This document shows positions 45,607 through 55,449 of a stretch of DNA of 64,000 nucleotides, one piece after another. The stretch covers positions 1,240,001 to 1,304,000 of the forward strand of contig NZ_WYDQ01000001.1 of NCBI RefSeq assembly GCF_024105635.1, read 5' to 3'. Positions within the stretch are counted from its first letter, which is position 1; each line of letters begins with the position of its first letter. The position numbers and the translations under genes were made by a program. This DNA comes from Oceanicola sp. 502str15 (GTDB taxonomy: Bacteria; Pseudomonadota; Alphaproteobacteria; Rhodobacterales; Rhodobacteraceae). Under the pieces are notes generated by a model, which did not search any database, was not told the origin of the DNA, and saw nothing but the letters and a program-made list of their open reading frames with translations.

Positions 45607-46899
45607 ATGCACGATATCCGCACCATCCGCGACAATCCCGCCGGCTTCGATGCCGCCATGGCGCGGCGCGGGATCTCTTCGGCCTCCGCCCCCATCCTCG
45701 CGCTCGACGAGGCCCGCCGCGCCGCCATCACCGCCGCCGAGGCCGCCCAGGCCGAGCGCAACGCCGCCTCCAAGCAGGTCGGCGCCGCAAAGGCCGCCGG
45801 GGATGAGGCCGAGTTCGAGCGCCTGCGCGCCCTTGTCGCTGAAAAGAAAGACGAAATCGCCCGCCTCGAAGAGGAGTCCAAGGCCAGGGACACCGAGCTG
45901 CGCGACCTCCTGATGGGCCTGCCCAACATCATGCAGGACGACATTCCCGATGGCGCCGACGAGGCCGATAACGTCGAGATCCACCGCTGGGGCACCCCGC
46001 GCGACTTCGCCTTCAAACCGCTCGAGCATTACGAGCTGCCCGGCGCCAGGGAGGCGATGGATTTCGAGACCGCCGCCAAGCTCGCCGGCTCGCGTTTCGT
46101 GCTGATGTCGGGCGGAATCGCCCGCATCCACCGGGCGCTCGCCCAGTTCATGATTGATTTGCACATCAACAAGCACGGTCTGACCGAGGTGAACGGCCCG
46201 GTGCTGGTGCGCGAAGAGATGATGTATGGCACCAACCAGCTGCCCAAGTTCGGCGAAGACAGCTACCAGACCCGCGAAGGCTGGTGGCTCATCCCGACCT
46301 CCGAAGTGACGCTGACCAACATCGTAAACGACTGTATCGTCAACGAAAATTACCTGCCCCGCCGCTACACCGCCCATTCGCTCTGCTTCCGGTCCGAGGC
46401 CGGCAGCGCGGGCCGCGACACCGCCGGGATGCTGCGTCAGCACCAGTTCGAAAAAGTCGAGATGGTCTCCATCGTCCACCCCGAGGCCTCCGCCGAGGAG
46501 CACGAGCGCATGACCAAATGCGCCGAGGCCGTGCTGGAAGCCCTTGAATTGCCTTACAGAACCGTCGTGCTCTGCACCGGCGACACCGGCTTTGGCGCGC
46601 GCCGCACCCATGACATCGAGGTCTGGCTGCCCGGCCAGAACGCCTATCGCGAGATCTCCTCGGTCTCCAACTGCGGCGCCTTCCAGGCCCGCCGGATGAA
46701 CGCCCGCTTCCGCCCCGAGGCCGGCGGCAAGCCGGAATTTCTCCATACCCTCAATGGCTCGGGCCTCGCCGTCGGCCGTGCGCTCATCGCCGTTCTGGAG
46801 AACGGCCAGCAGGAAGACGGCTCCGTTGTCCTGCCCGAGGCGCTCCACGCCTACACCGGCGGGCTGACCACGCTGACCCCCGCAGGCACCCTCGCCTGA
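45607..46899 (+). CDS. serS: Seryl-tRNA synthetase
   Basis: Charges tRNA-Ser. 430 aa. The N-terminal coiled-coil arm spans about residues 25-105. The class II core has motif 2 ([17 protein letters not shown], about 274) and motif 3 ([17 protein letters not shown], about 383). ATG at 45607 ([11 protein letters not shown]) with AGAAGAG upstream. Divergent from yajC. Confidence 0.96.
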   Translation: MHDIRTIRDNPAGFDAAMARRGISSASAPILALDEARRAAITAAEAAQAERNAASKQVGAAKAAGDEAEFERLRALVAEKKDEIARLEEESKARDTELRDLLMGLPNIMQDDIPDGADEADNVEIHRWGTPRDFAFKPLEHYELPGAREAMDFETAAKLAGSRFVLMSGGIARIHRALAQFMIDLHINKHGLTEVNGPVLVREEMMYGTNQLPKFGEDSYQTREGWWLIPTSEVTLTNIVNDCIVNENYLPRRYTAHSLCFRSEAGSAGRDTAGMLRQHQFEKVEMVSIVHPEASAEEHERMTKCAEAVLEALELPYRTVVLCTGDTGFGARRTHDIEVWLPGQNAYREISSVSNCGAFQARRMNARFRPEAGGKPEFLHTLNGSGLAVGRALIAVLENGQQEDGSVVLPEALHAYTGGLTTLTPAGTLA

Positions 46900-46959
46900 T
46901 CCCCTTGCTCCCCCGCCCCGCGGGCCCTACATTTCAAGTGCAGAACCAGAAGGCGACCC

Positions 46960-47193
46960 ATGGCCATTGACGCAACCGACATCGAAAACCTCATCCGCGA
47001 GGCCTTCCCCGACGCGCAGGTCAGCGTGCAGGGCGACGATGGCCAGCACTTCGCCGCCGAGGTGGTCGACGAGAGCTTTCGCGGCAAAAATCGCGTGCAA
47101 CAACAACGCGCTGTCTATGCGGCCTTGAAGGGCAAGATGGACGGTCCCGCGGGTGAGCTCCACGCTCTGGCGCTCACCACACGGGCGCCCTAG
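46960..47193 (+). CDS. BolA family protein
   Basis: 77 aa: the BolA core VVDESFRGKNRVQQQRAVYA contains the FRGK-R signature around residue 40 and helix 3 at the end. BolA proteins pair with CGFS glutaredoxins in iron-sulfur handling; such a glutaredoxin (grxD) lies 0.9 kb downstream on the same strand. The His in ELHALAL near the C-terminus is the usual ligand position. Confidence 0.88.
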   Translation: MAIDATDIENLIREAFPDAQVSVQGDDGQHFAAEVVDESFRGKNRVQQQRAVYAALKGKMDGPAGELHALALTTRAP

Positions 47194-47202
47194 GGGCCGA
47201 TC

Positions 47203-47400
47203 GTGGACCCGGGCCTCCTGCTCATCCTCGGGTTCCTCGTCGCCATCCTCGCGGTGCGCGCCGCCTTCGGTGTCCGCAAGAAGTACCGCATCAATCCCGA
47301 CCCGGAGCCCGAGGCTCCCGAGGCCGTCGAAGCGCCACCACAAAAGCGCCGCGCCTCCTATGGCGCGGCCCGGGCGCGGACCCGTGGCAAGGCGAAGTAG
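47203..47400 (+). CDS. Small single-pass membrane protein, 65 aa
   Basis: GTG start at 47203, 9 nt after bolA. One membrane helix (LLLILGFLVAILAVRAAFGV) followed by a charged Pro/Glu stretch and a basic tail. Unknown family. Position and spacing suggest the bolA-grxD transcript. Confidence 0.6.
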   Translation: MDPGLLLILGFLVAILAVRAAFGVRKKYRINPDPEPEAPEAVEAPPQKRRASYGAARARTRGKAK

Positions 47401-47418
47401 AATGGGGGCTTCCGGCAC

Positions 47419-47667
47419 ATGACAGTTCTCGCTGCCGTCTGGCTCCTCCTCGGCCTCATCGGCCTCGCCCTCCTCGCCGCCATGGTCGTCCAGGCCCGCA
47501 GGCAGCGCCGTGCGCCCCGCCAGAACCGGGGTGTCGCGCCCGGTCAGGGCGCCTCCCTCCTGCATGAAGGCCACGGCGGCGGCGGTGGCGGCGGCGGCTA
47601 CAATCGCCCGACCCTCGTGCCGCGCGACCCGCAGGCCTACGCCAAAGCCCTGCAGCCCCGCAAATGA
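47419..47667 (+). CDS. Small single-pass membrane protein, 82 aa, Gly tract
   Basis: One N-terminal helix (VWLLLGLIGLALLAAMVVQA), then a basic segment and a run of eight glycines before YNRPTLVPRD. Unknown family. Its stop overlaps the next ATG by 4 nt. Confidence 0.6.
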   Translation: MTVLAAVWLLLGLIGLALLAAMVVQARRQRRAPRQNRGVAPGQGASLLHEGHGGGGGGGGYNRPTLVPRDPQAYAKALQPRK

Positions 47668-47972
47668 GCACCTGGCTCCTTGTTTTATGGGGCCTCCTGC
47701 TCCTCGCCGGCGTGATCGGCGTGGCCCTGATCCTCCGCAAGGGCCCGCGCAAGCCCCGCTCCCGCGCCCTCTCCAGCCACCGCCCCGACGCCCGCGACAT
47801 GCCCCAGGGCCTCACCCTCAACGACCGTTCCGTTCCCGCCCTCGGCCACCGCGAGGCCGTCACCGAGCACCAGGCCGAGCAGGCCCGCCATCGCCGCAGC
47901 GTGACCCAACGGGCCGAAGCCGACGCAAAGGCCGAACGCGCCCGCCGCCTGCGCCCCTGGGATCATCACTGA
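47664..47972 (+). CDS. Small single-pass membrane protein, 102 aa
   Basis: One N-terminal helix (LLVLWGLLLLAGVIGVALIL), then a highly charged, His/Arg-rich cytoplasmic tail ending RRLRPWDHH. It starts within the stop of the previous gene (ATGA), so translation is coupled. Unknown family. Confidence 0.6.
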   Translation: MSTWLLVLWGLLLLAGVIGVALILRKGPRKPRSRALSSHRPDARDMPQGLTLNDRSVPALGHREAVTEHQAEQARHRRSVTQRAEADAKAERARRLRPWDHH

Positions 47973-48056
47973 ACCGGCTGGAAATCCCCCGCCAAGCGCT
48001 CTATCTGTAGCCCGAAACACACCGCCCGACCGGCCCCCGTGGCCAAAGGAGACCCC

Positions 48057-48416
48057 ATGACCGCCCAAGACCAGATCGCCGAAACCGTCAAAGCAAATGA
48101 TGTGGTGCTCTACATGAAAGGCACCAAGGAAATGCCCCAATGCGGCTTCTCCTCCCGAGTAGCCGGCGTCCTCAACTTCATGGGGGTCGACTTCACCGAC
48201 GTGAACGTCCTCGCCAACGATGAAATCCGTCAGGGAATCAAGGACTTCTCCGACTGGCCGACGATCCCGCAGCTCTACGTGAAGGGTGAATTCGTGGGCG
48301 GATGCGATATCATCACCGAGATGACCCTGTCGGGCGAACTCGACACCTTGTTCGAGCAGAACGGCGTGGGTTTCGACAAGGACGCTGCCAACAAGATCCG
48401 CGAAGCAAACGGCTGA
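48057..48416 (+). CDS. grxD: Monothiol glutaredoxin, Grx4/GrxD family
   Basis: 119 aa. The CGFS active site is at residues 29-32 and the GG-CD motif (VGGCDI) near 82, both needed to hold a 2Fe-2S cluster with glutathione. It delivers or stores iron-sulfur clusters with BolA. The ATG at 48057 follows AAAGGAG; a GTG at 48039 would add six residues. Confidence 0.94.
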   Translation: MTAQDQIAETVKANDVVLYMKGTKEMPQCGFSSRVAGVLNFMGVDFTDVNVLANDEIRQGIKDFSDWPTIPQLYVKGEFVGGCDIITEMTLSGELDTLFEQNGVGFDKDAANKIREANG

Positions 48417-48450
48417 TTTTCCAGCAACCCCAACGGGTTGCGCGGCAAAG

Positions 48451-49227
48451 CTACATCCGCCAGGCCGGTGTCGCGGCCATCCGCATCAGCCGGAACCGCT
48501 TGCGGAACTCGCTCATCTCCAGCGCCCCCGCGGCCACCCGGCCGGGGGCGTTTTGCACTTTCCGAAGCAGCACCGGCGCCATCGCCCCCAGGAGCATCGG
48601 CGAAGAGGCCGCGGTGCCGAGCTCTCCTCGGCACACGGAACCTGAAGTCATCGCCGCAAGCCCCTCATCTGCAAGCCTTTTCACCGCCTCGGGCCTTCCG
48701 TCCACCAGCGGCATCCGGCCACGGCCTTCCAGCTCTGGCACCGCCTGAAAATACCGCGCGAGGGCCGCACCACGGCCCCAGCCGCGCAACCCCGCTTCGG
48801 CCTCCGCCCCGGCCCCGAGCGCGGCCGCAGAGGCCCAGACAAGCCCGCCGCCGGTCGCATCGAGGTAGTCCCAGAATGCCGGCTCGTCGGCAAAAGGCTC
48901 CCGCCCCACGTCCCACTCCCGCGCATCGACGCAGGCCATCAGCGGCGCCACGGGCACGCCCTCCGCAACCGCCTCGGCCAGCGGGGCGGCCACCTCATGC
49001 GCCCGCGCCTTTCCGGCCTCGGCCTCCTCCAGCACGTCGCGCCAGAACTGAAGCCGCATCTGCGCAATCATCGGCTCTTCGCTGGCCCATGGCGCACGGG
49101 CCACTTCCAGCGCAAACGCCTGAACGGGAAAGAGGATTCTCCGCGCCTCCACCGGCGCGGCCATGATCGCGGCAAAGCCTTCACGCCCGCCACGGGCGAC
49201 CAGATCTGCACAGGCCTGAAGGGTCAT
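48451..49227 (-). CDS. Squalene/phytoene synthase family protein
   Basis: 258 aa, all-helical. It keeps family spacing (FAIMAAPVEARRILFPVQAF at the start, MRLQFWRDVLEE about 72), but the DxxxD prenyl-diphosphate motifs are degenerate. This fits the NDUFAF6-like branch rather than a true phytoene synthase. Last gene of a four-gene overlapped operon; it begins within the methyltransferase stop (ATGA). Confidence 0.7.
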   Translation of the reverse strand: MTLQACADLVARGGREGFAAIMAAPVEARRILFPVQAFALEVARAPWASEEPMIAQMRLQFWRDVLEEAEAGKARAHEVAAPLAEAVAEGVPVAPLMACVDAREWDVGREPFADEPAFWDYLDATGGGLVWASAAALGAGAEAEAGLRGWGRGAALARYFQAVPELEGRGRMPLVDGRPEAVKRLADEGLAAMTSGSVCRGELGTAASSPMLLGAMAPVLLRKVQNAPGRVAAGALEMSEFRKRFRLMRMAATPAWRM

Positions 49228-49943
49228 TTCGCGCGCGCCACGACCAGTTGATAGCCGGTCTCCAGCTTCACCCGGCTCCACAGTGCCATTTCCTGCTCCA
49301 TCGCGGCCATCACGCCCTCCATCTCTTCCGAGGCTCCTTCGCCCCGCCGCCGCGCGATCTCGGCCTTCAACGGCGTGTAGAGCGCGGACCATGCGGCATT
49401 GCTCAGCGGGCGATCCGCGATCAGCTCGTACCCGGCCTCTGCCACCTCGGCGCGCAGCTCACCCTGCGTGGGCACCGGCACGTCCATCCAGAACGCCCGC
49501 GCCCCGGCCGAGGCCCCGGACTTGAAGTAGACCGGCGCCGAAAACGCCACCGCTCCGCCCGCTTTCAATGCCTTGCGAAAGTCGCGCAAGCCCTTGACCG
49601 TGCCCAAAAAATAGATCGCGCCTGCGCACCAGATAAAATCAAACGGCGCTTCGGGCAGATCGTTGAGCGCGGCAAGGTCGCCCGGCCCCACGCGCACCCG
49701 TGGCGGCCCGTTCAGCCGGGTCTGCGCGGCTTCCAGAAAGGTCGCGTCCTTGTCGCAGGCCATCACCTGCGCCTCCGGCATTGCCGCCAGCAGCGCCTCG
49801 GTGTCGCTGCCCGTGCCGCAGCCCGCATCGCAAACCCGGCTCGCGACCTCTGCCCCGGCCTGCGCCACCGCCCAGGCCACGTCCTTTGCCAGCCCCGGAC
49901 CCTGCCGTGGCACCGATGAAAACAGCTCCAGAAACGCGCTCAT
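49224..49943 (-). CDS. SAM-dependent methyltransferase
   Basis: 239 aa. Motif I VCDAGCGTGSDTE (about residue 38), an acidic residue after strand 2 (MACDKDATF) and FDFIWCAGAIYFLG (about 104) are class I methyltransferase features. Substrate unknown. Overlaps cimA and the downstream gene by 4 nt each. Confidence 0.85.
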   Translation of the reverse strand: MSAFLELFSSVPRQGPGLAKDVAWAVAQAGAEVASRVCDAGCGTGSDTEALLAAMPEAQVMACDKDATFLEAAQTRLNGPPRVRVGPGDLAALNDLPEAPFDFIWCAGAIYFLGTVKGLRDFRKALKAGGAVAFSAPVYFKSGASAGARAFWMDVPVPTQGELRAEVAEAGYELIADRPLSNAAWSALYTPLKAEIARRRGEGASEEMEGVMAAMEQEMALWSRVKLETGYQLVVARAK

Positions 49944-51571
49944 TCACCCACTCTACGCAGCACCTCGCCGGTCTGCACCAATTTCCACGTCACCGCGTCG
50001 ATCAGCGCGCCGAAACTGGCATCAACGATGTTGGCGCTTACCCCCACCGTGCTCCAGCGCCGCCCGTCGCGGTCTTCGCTGTCGATGATCACCCGCGTCA
50101 CCGCCTCGGTGCCGCCATTGGTGATCCGCACCTTGAAGTCCACCAGCCGCATCCCCTCCAGCCGCCCCGCATAGGGCCCCAGATCGGCGATCAGCGCGTT
50201 CCAGAGCGCGTGCACGGGGCCCGCGTCCTGCATCTCCTCGGGGTGCTCGTTCTTGAAGTAGTTGGTCGTCAGCCCGTGGCCCGGCAGGTTCACCGCAACC
50301 ACCGCCTCGCTTTCCACCACTATCTGCCCCTTGGCATTGCGGCGGCGCTCCGAGATCACCCGGTAGCGCTCGACATCGAAGTAATCGGGCAGCAGTCCCA
50401 GTTCGCGGCGGGCCAGAATCTCGAAGCTGGCCTGCGCTGTGTCGTAGGAAAAGCCCTGCGATTCCCGCTCCTTGATGGTGGTGAGGATCGCCGCAAGCTG
50501 ATCCTTCTCCGCTTCCAGCCCGGCCTCTCCCAGCCGCCGCTTCAGGTTCGAGGTGCCCGCCTGGTTGCTCATCGGAATGACGCGCTCGTTGCCCACCAGC
50601 GCCGGGTCGATATGCTCGTAGGTCGTCGGGTTTTTCAGGATCGCGGAGGCATGCAGCCCCGCCTTGTGGGCAAAGGCCGAGGCGCCGACAAAGGGCGCGG
50701 CTCGCATCGGCACGCGGTTGAGGATGTCATCGAGCTTGCGCGAAATCAGCACCATCCGCCCCAGCCCCTCGGCGCTCACGCCGGTGGTGTAAAGGCTGCG
50801 ATAGGGCTCCTTGAGCAGCAGGATCGGGATGAGCGTGGTCAGGCTGGCATTGCCGCAGCGCTCGCCCAGCCCGTTCAACGTGCCCTGGATCTGCCGCGCG
50901 CCCGCGTCCACCGCCGCAAGGCTCCCCGCCACCGCATTGCCGGTGTCGTTATGGGTGTGGATGCCCAGATGGTCGCCCGGAATGCCTGCTTCGATCACGG
51001 CCTTTACGATATCGTAAACTTCTGCCGGTAACGTGCCGCCGTTGGTGTCACACAGCACAACCCAGCGGGCGCCCGCGTCGAGTGCAGCTTTCAGGCAGGT
51101 CAGCGCATAAGCCGGGTTGGCCTTGTACCCATCGAAGAAATGCTCGGCGTCAAACAGCGCCTCGCGCCCCTGCGCCACGAGATGCGCCACCGAAGCGCGG
51201 ATGTTCTCCACGTTTTCGTCCAGCGTGATCTCCAGCGCGTCGGTCACGTGGAAATCATGGGTCTTGCCCACAAGGCAGACCGAAGGCGTGCCCGCATTGA
51301 GCACGCCCGCCAGAACCTCGTCATTCTCCGCGCTCCGCCCGGCCCGCTTGGTCATGCCGAATGCGGTAAAGGTGGCCCTGAGCTTCGGCTTGGCCTCGAA
51401 AAACGCGGAGTCCGTCGGGTTCGCCCCCGGCCAGCCACCCTCGATATGGTCGATCCCCAGCCCGTCGAGCAGCGCCGCGATCTCCTGTTTCTCGTCGAGC
51501 GAGAACTGCACGCCCTGTGTCTGCTGCCCGTCGCGCAGGGTGGTGTCGTAGAGGTAGAGGCGTTCGGTCAT
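49940..51571 (-). CDS. cimA: (R)-citramalate synthase CimA
   Basis: 543 aa. Condenses acetyl-CoA and pyruvate to citramalate, the threonine-independent route to isoleucine. N-terminal TIM barrel with [14 protein letters not shown] (about residue 8) and metal ligands HTHND (about 204). The C-terminal LeuA-type regulatory domain (about 425-540) should bind isoleucine. It could be misread as 2-isopropylmalate synthase, but the length and [16 protein letters not shown] region fit the CimA type. Second gene of the cysS operon. Confidence 0.88.
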   Translation of the reverse strand: MTERLYLYDTTLRDGQQTQGVQFSLDEKQEIAALLDGLGIDHIEGGWPGANPTDSAFFEAKPKLRATFTAFGMTKRAGRSAENDEVLAGVLNAGTPSVCLVGKTHDFHVTDALEITLDENVENIRASVAHLVAQGREALFDAEHFFDGYKANPAYALTCLKAALDAGARWVVLCDTNGGTLPAEVYDIVKAVIEAGIPGDHLGIHTHNDTGNAVAGSLAAVDAGARQIQGTLNGLGERCGNASLTTLIPILLLKEPYRSLYTTGVSAEGLGRMVLISRKLDDILNRVPMRAAPFVGASAFAHKAGLHASAILKNPTTYEHIDPALVGNERVIPMSNQAGTSNLKRRLGEAGLEAEKDQLAAILTTIKERESQGFSYDTAQASFEILARRELGLLPDYFDVERYRVISERRRNAKGQIVVESEAVVAVNLPGHGLTTNYFKNEHPEEMQDAGPVHALWNALIADLGPYAGRLEGMRLVDFKVRITNGGTEAVTRVIIDSEDRDGRRWSTVGVSANIVDASFGALIDAVTWKLVQTGEVLRRVGE

Positions 51572-52977
51572 TTCAAGGCCTCCAACTTGGTGGCGTCGAA
51601 GTCGGGCCCGGGTTGAAGATCGACACCAGCTTCAGACATCCGGACTTGCACCCCCGCTGCCACAAGTAAGGCCTTAAGAGCATCGACCTCTGAGTAGTCC
51701 CCCGATAATTTGGCAGCGTTTCGCAACATATCGAGAGCCATAGCCAGTTTGCTCAGTTCTGCGTTAGGGCCAGCCCCAAAACCGTGAGGAATTGCCGCCT
51801 CCAAATCTCTGCGCTCGCTCCGACTTTCATCCGACAAAAAGCCCAAAAACCGGGCATTATCTAAAAGTTTCTGGGGTTGTCGATGCAAAGCACGCAGATA
51901 ACTAAGTGCGAGGTGGGTATTCAAATCCGATGCAAGGGCTTCCAATAAGATCTGTTCAGGCTCGAACTCAGACTCATGTGTCGGCTCCAAATTCCAAGTA
52001 AGGTCCATCCAATAACGAAGTGTCTCGAAAGCCTCGCCCCGCTTCTTTTCCGTCCAATCCATCGGCTTTCGGTAATGCGTCCCCAGAAACACAAACCGGA
52101 TCACCTCCCCCGGCACCCCCTGGTCCAGCAAATCCCGCACGGTGAAAAAGTTGCCCAAGCTCTTGGACATCTTCTTGCCCTCGACCTGAAGCATCTCGTT
52201 GTGCATCCATATCCGGGCAAACTCCCCCTCGGGATGAGCGCATTTGCTCTGCGCAATTTCGTTCTCATGATGCGGAAACATCAGGTCATTCCCGCCGCCA
52301 TGAATATCGAACGACTTGCCCAGCAGCGCATCCGCCATGGCCGAGCACTCGATATGCCAGCCCGGACGCCCCTTGCCCCAAGGCGAGTCCCACCCCGGCT
52401 CCCCCGCCTTCGCGGGCTTCCAGAGCACAAAATCCATCGGGTCTTCCTTGTAGGGCGCCACCTCGACTCGCGCCCCTGCGATCATGTCGTCCACCGAGCG
52501 GCCCGAAAGCGCCCCGTAGGCCTCGTAAGAGCGCACCCGGAACAGCACATGCCCCTCCGCCTCATAGGCATGGCCGCCCGAAATCAGCCCCTCGATCATC
52601 GCCACCATCGCCCCGATCCACTCGGTCGCGCGCGGCATCTCGGTGGGCTCCAGCGCGCCCACGGCGGCCATGTCCTGCAAGTACCACTCCGTCGTTTCCG
52701 CGGTGATTTCCCCGATCTCGCGACCGGACTCCTCCGCCCGCGCGATGATCTTGTCATCCACATCGGTAAAATTGCGCACATAGCGCACCGCATCCGCGCC
52801 GTAGACATGGCGCAGCAGCCGGAACAGCACGTCAAACACGATGACGGGGCGCGCATTGCCGATATGCGCCCGGTCATACACCGTCGGCCCGCAGACATAC
52901 ATGCCCACCCGTCCCGGCGTGACCGGCTCCAGAAGCTCTTTCTTCCGGGTCTTCGTATTGTGCAGATGAATGTCCAT
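51568..52977 (-). CDS. cysS: Cysteinyl-tRNA synthetase (mosaic gene)
   Basis: Charges tRNA-Cys. 469 aa, class I core: zinc Cys in [14 protein letters not shown] in place of HIGH (about residue 40), WHIECSAM, and KMSKS (about 270). The 3' part (about 51640-52060, the C-terminal helical and anticodon-binding region) is visibly AT-richer than the 5' part. The boundary lies near 52060. This suggests that the C-terminal region came by recombination from another lineage. RBS GAGGAG precedes the ATG. First gene of the operon. Confidence 0.93.
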   Translation of the reverse strand: MDIHLHNTKTRKKELLEPVTPGRVGMYVCGPTVYDRAHIGNARPVIVFDVLFRLLRHVYGADAVRYVRNFTDVDDKIIARAEESGREIGEITAETTEWYLQDMAAVGALEPTEMPRATEWIGAMVAMIEGLISGGHAYEAEGHVLFRVRSYEAYGALSGRSVDDMIAGARVEVAPYKEDPMDFVLWKPAKAGEPGWDSPWGKGRPGWHIECSAMADALLGKSFDIHGGGNDLMFPHHENEIAQSKCAHPEGEFARIWMHNEMLQVEGKKMSKSLGNFFTVRDLLDQGVPGEVIRFVFLGTHYRKPMDWTEKKRGEAFETLRYWMDLTWNLEPTHESEFEPEQILLEALASDLNTHLALSYLRALHRQPQKLLDNARFLGFLSDESRSERRDLEAAIPHGFGAGPNAELSKLAMALDMLRNAAKLSGDYSEVDALKALLVAAGVQVRMSEAGVDLQPGPDFDATKLEALK

Positions 52978-53189
52978 GAAGGCTCCTCGGGGGTCCCCGC
53001 GGGCTTTAGCAACTTCATCCTTAGGTGAAAAGAGACCGGGCCCGCGTGACGATGTCAGCGGGTAATGCAGCAGATGATGATCGCGGCGCGGGTCATGAGC
53101 TGTCAGTAGCAGCACACCCGCCCCCTGCCAAGCCTCTTGTGCCACGGGCCGGGGCGGGTCAGCCTGCCGGCGAAACGACGGAGGCCATC

Positions 53190-54014
53190 ATGGACAAGTT
53201 CGAAACATTCCGCGCCCTGCACGTGCCGGGCAAGCCTTTCATTCTAGCCAATGTCTGGGATGTCGGCTCGGCCCGGATGCTCGCCGGGATGGGCGCCAAG
53301 GCGCTGGCAACGTCCTCCGCCGCCCTCGCCTTCGTGCAGGGCAGCGCCGACCTTGGCGTCATCAGCCGCGACGATGCGCTGGCCCATGCCGAAGAGATCG
53401 CGGCGGCCACCGATCTGCCGGTGCAGGGCGATTTCGAGAACGGCTTTGGCGATGATCCCGATGTGGTGGCCGAAACCGTGCGCCTCGCCGCCGAGGTCGG
53501 GCTGGCGGGCATCTGCGTCGAAGATCTCTCCTACCCCGCCTGCACCCCCTATCCCGCCGAGCTGGCCACCGAGCGGACGAAGGCAGGGGCTGCGGCAGCG
53601 CGGGCGCTGAGGCGTGATTTTGTCTTCGTGGCAAGGGCCGACGGGGTGATGCACGGGCTCTATGACATGCAAGAGGCGCTGGCCCGCGTCGCCGCTTTCG
53701 ATGCCGCCGGAGCCGATGCGCTCTACGTGCCCCTGCCCCCCACGATGGACGATCTCGCCCGCATCTGCGCCGCCACGCGCAAGCCGGTCAATGCCCTTGC
53801 CGCCGGGGCCTTCACCGCCAGCAGCCTCGGCGATTTCGCCGCCGCCGGCGTGGCCCGCGTCTCGCTCGGCTCTTCGCTGGCGCGGGTGACACACCGCGCG
53901 ATCTTCGACGCCGCGCAGGCTATGCTGGGGCAAGGCGATTTCACCCCGCTGGCACAGTCGATCTCCGGCGGCGAGGTGGAGGCGCTGATCGCCAAGGGCG
54001 CTGCCAGCGCCTGA
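53190..54014 (+). CDS. Isocitrate lyase/PEP mutase superfamily protein
   Basis: 274 aa TIM barrel. NVWDVGSARMLAGMGAKALAT (about residue 20), QGDFENGFGDDPD (about 80) and GICVEDLSYP (about 108) are superfamily marks. Divalent metal ligands are the Asp/Glu residues in these blocks. It lacks the KKCGH signature of true isocitrate lyase. Reaction likely acts on a 2-oxoacid or phosphono-compound; not assignable. RBS GGAGG before the ATG at 53190. Confidence 0.82.
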   Translation: MDKFETFRALHVPGKPFILANVWDVGSARMLAGMGAKALATSSAALAFVQGSADLGVISRDDALAHAEEIAAATDLPVQGDFENGFGDDPDVVAETVRLAAEVGLAGICVEDLSYPACTPYPAELATERTKAGAAAARALRRDFVFVARADGVMHGLYDMQEALARVAAFDAAGADALYVPLPPTMDDLARICAATRKPVNALAAGAFTASSLGDFAAAGVARVSLGSSLARVTHRAIFDAAQAMLGQGDFTPLAQSISGGEVEALIAKGAASA

Positions 54015-54040
54015 CACCATGTAAAGCGAGGAGGAGCATT

Positions 54041-54391
54041 ATGGACAGAGCCAATGTCAACCAAATCTGCGCCGCCTTTCCCGGGGCCGAGGTCTCCGAC
54101 CCCTGGGGCGGCGGGCATGATGCCTGGAAGGTCGGGGGCAAGATGTTTGCCTGCATCGGCGCAATGGGCCAAGGCGTGAGCGTGAAGACCGACAGCATCG
54201 AGACCGCACAACTGGTGATCGAGGCAGGCCACGGCGAAAAGGCCCCCTACTTCCACCGAAGCTGGGTTCTGCTGCCCTGGGGGATGGTGGAGGATGCCGA
54301 GGTCGAGGAGCGCCTGCGCAGCTCCTATGCTCTCATCCGCGCCGGTCTGACCAAGAAGGCCCAGGCCGCGCTGGCCCCCTTCACAGCCTGA
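54041..54391 (+). CDS. MmcQ/YjbR family protein
   Basis: 116 aa. The YjbR pattern is clear: CAAFPGAEVSDPWGGGHDAW near residue 10, KVGGKMFACIG, and RSWVLLPWG. Often called DNA-binding, though the function is not established. It starts 26 nt after the PEP-mutase-family gene with GGAGG, so cotranscription is likely. Confidence 0.85.
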   Translation: MDRANVNQICAAFPGAEVSDPWGGGHDAWKVGGKMFACIGAMGQGVSVKTDSIETAQLVIEAGHGEKAPYFHRSWVLLPWGMVEDAEVEERLRSSYALIRAGLTKKAQAALAPFTA

Positions 54392-54432
54392 AAATCCTTG
54401 CCAGACTCGCGCCCTCATGGCCAAATTCGGCC

Positions 54433-55323
54433 ATGACATTTCAAATCCGCGTATTTCGCCCCGCCCAATTGCTTCTGGCCGTTCTGGCCCTCACCCTGCT
54501 GCCTGCGCTTGCCCGCGCCCAGAGTTATCCCGACCTTCCGTCGACCTATGTGCTCGACGATGCCTCGGTTCTGTCGGACGCGCAGGAAACGGCCATTGCC
54601 GAGGCACTGGCCAAACTGAAGGCCGAGAACGGCGTGGAGATGGCAGTGGTCACGGTGATGTCGACCGCGGATTACGGCGGCTTCGACACCATCGAGAGCT
54701 TCGTGACCGGGCTCTTCAATGAATGGTCTCTGGGTGACGAGGAAAAGGGCGATGGCATCCTGCTGTTTCTCGCCCGCGCCGACCGCGAGGTGCGTGTCGA
54801 GCTGGGCAGCGGCTTTGGCGCCGAATACGACAAGGAGAGCGCGCGTATCATCGACGAGGTGATGCTGCCCGCCTTCCGCGAAGATCGCTATGGCGACGGT
54901 GTGAATGACGGCGCGATGGCCGTGATCACCCGCATCGCCACGCCCTTTGCCACCCCGGCCTCCGCCTCGGGTGGCGAGAGCGCGGCGGCGGATGGCGAAA
55001 AGTCGGGCGGCGGCATGACCCTCGGCATCATCGGCGCGGTGATTGCCGGGGTGGTCGGCCTTGTCGTGTTCGGGGCCAAGCGCGCCAAGGCCAACCGGGT
55101 CTGCGACGCCTGCGGGGCCAAGGGGCAGGTCACGATCAAGAATCGCACCGTGCAGCAGGCCACCGAAACTTCCAACGGTCTGGGCGAGAAAACCACCACC
55201 TGCGGCGCCTGCGGCCACACCAAGACAGAGCCCTACACCATCCCCCGCAAGAGCAAGCCTTCCAAGACCGCCGAAACCGGCGGCGGCAAGTCCGAAGGTG
55301 GCGGCGCATCGGGCAAGTGGTGA
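54433..55323 (+). CDS. TPM domain protein (YgcG-like), membrane-anchored
   Basis: 296 aa. A signal peptide covers about residues 1-29 (PALARAQ). The periplasmic TPM (DUF477) domain spans about 38-165 (VLDDASVLSDAQETAI at the start). One transmembrane helix is near 197-215 (LGIIGAVIAGVVGLVVFGAK). A cytoplasmic tail has two CxxC pairs (CDACG, CGACG), a zinc-ribbon pattern. TPM proteins have been linked to membrane-protein turnover (photosystem II repair in plants). Role here unknown. Confidence 0.82.
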   Translation: MTFQIRVFRPAQLLLAVLALTLLPALARAQSYPDLPSTYVLDDASVLSDAQETAIAEALAKLKAENGVEMAVVTVMSTADYGGFDTIESFVTGLFNEWSLGDEEKGDGILLFLARADREVRVELGSGFGAEYDKESARIIDEVMLPAFREDRYGDGVNDGAMAVITRIATPFATPASASGGESAAADGEKSGGGMTLGIIGAVIAGVVGLVVFGAKRAKANRVCDACGAKGQVTIKNRTVQQATETSNGLGEKTTTCGACGHTKTEPYTIPRKSKPSKTAETGGGKSEGGGASGKW

Positions 55324-55449
55324 CGGGCTGAGCCTGCCCGCCCTCCCGGCCGGGCCCGCCTCACAAACGCGTCACGCGCTGTTACAGCCGGTTGCCAGCG
55401 GGTCGTGCAAAGCGCCATAACCCCCTGAAACCATGGGGATGGCTCACCA

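Noticed and set aside
55324..55449. Thiamine or other riboswitch before the ynj-like operon
   Set aside because: The leader is short and shows none of the conserved riboswitch cores I know.
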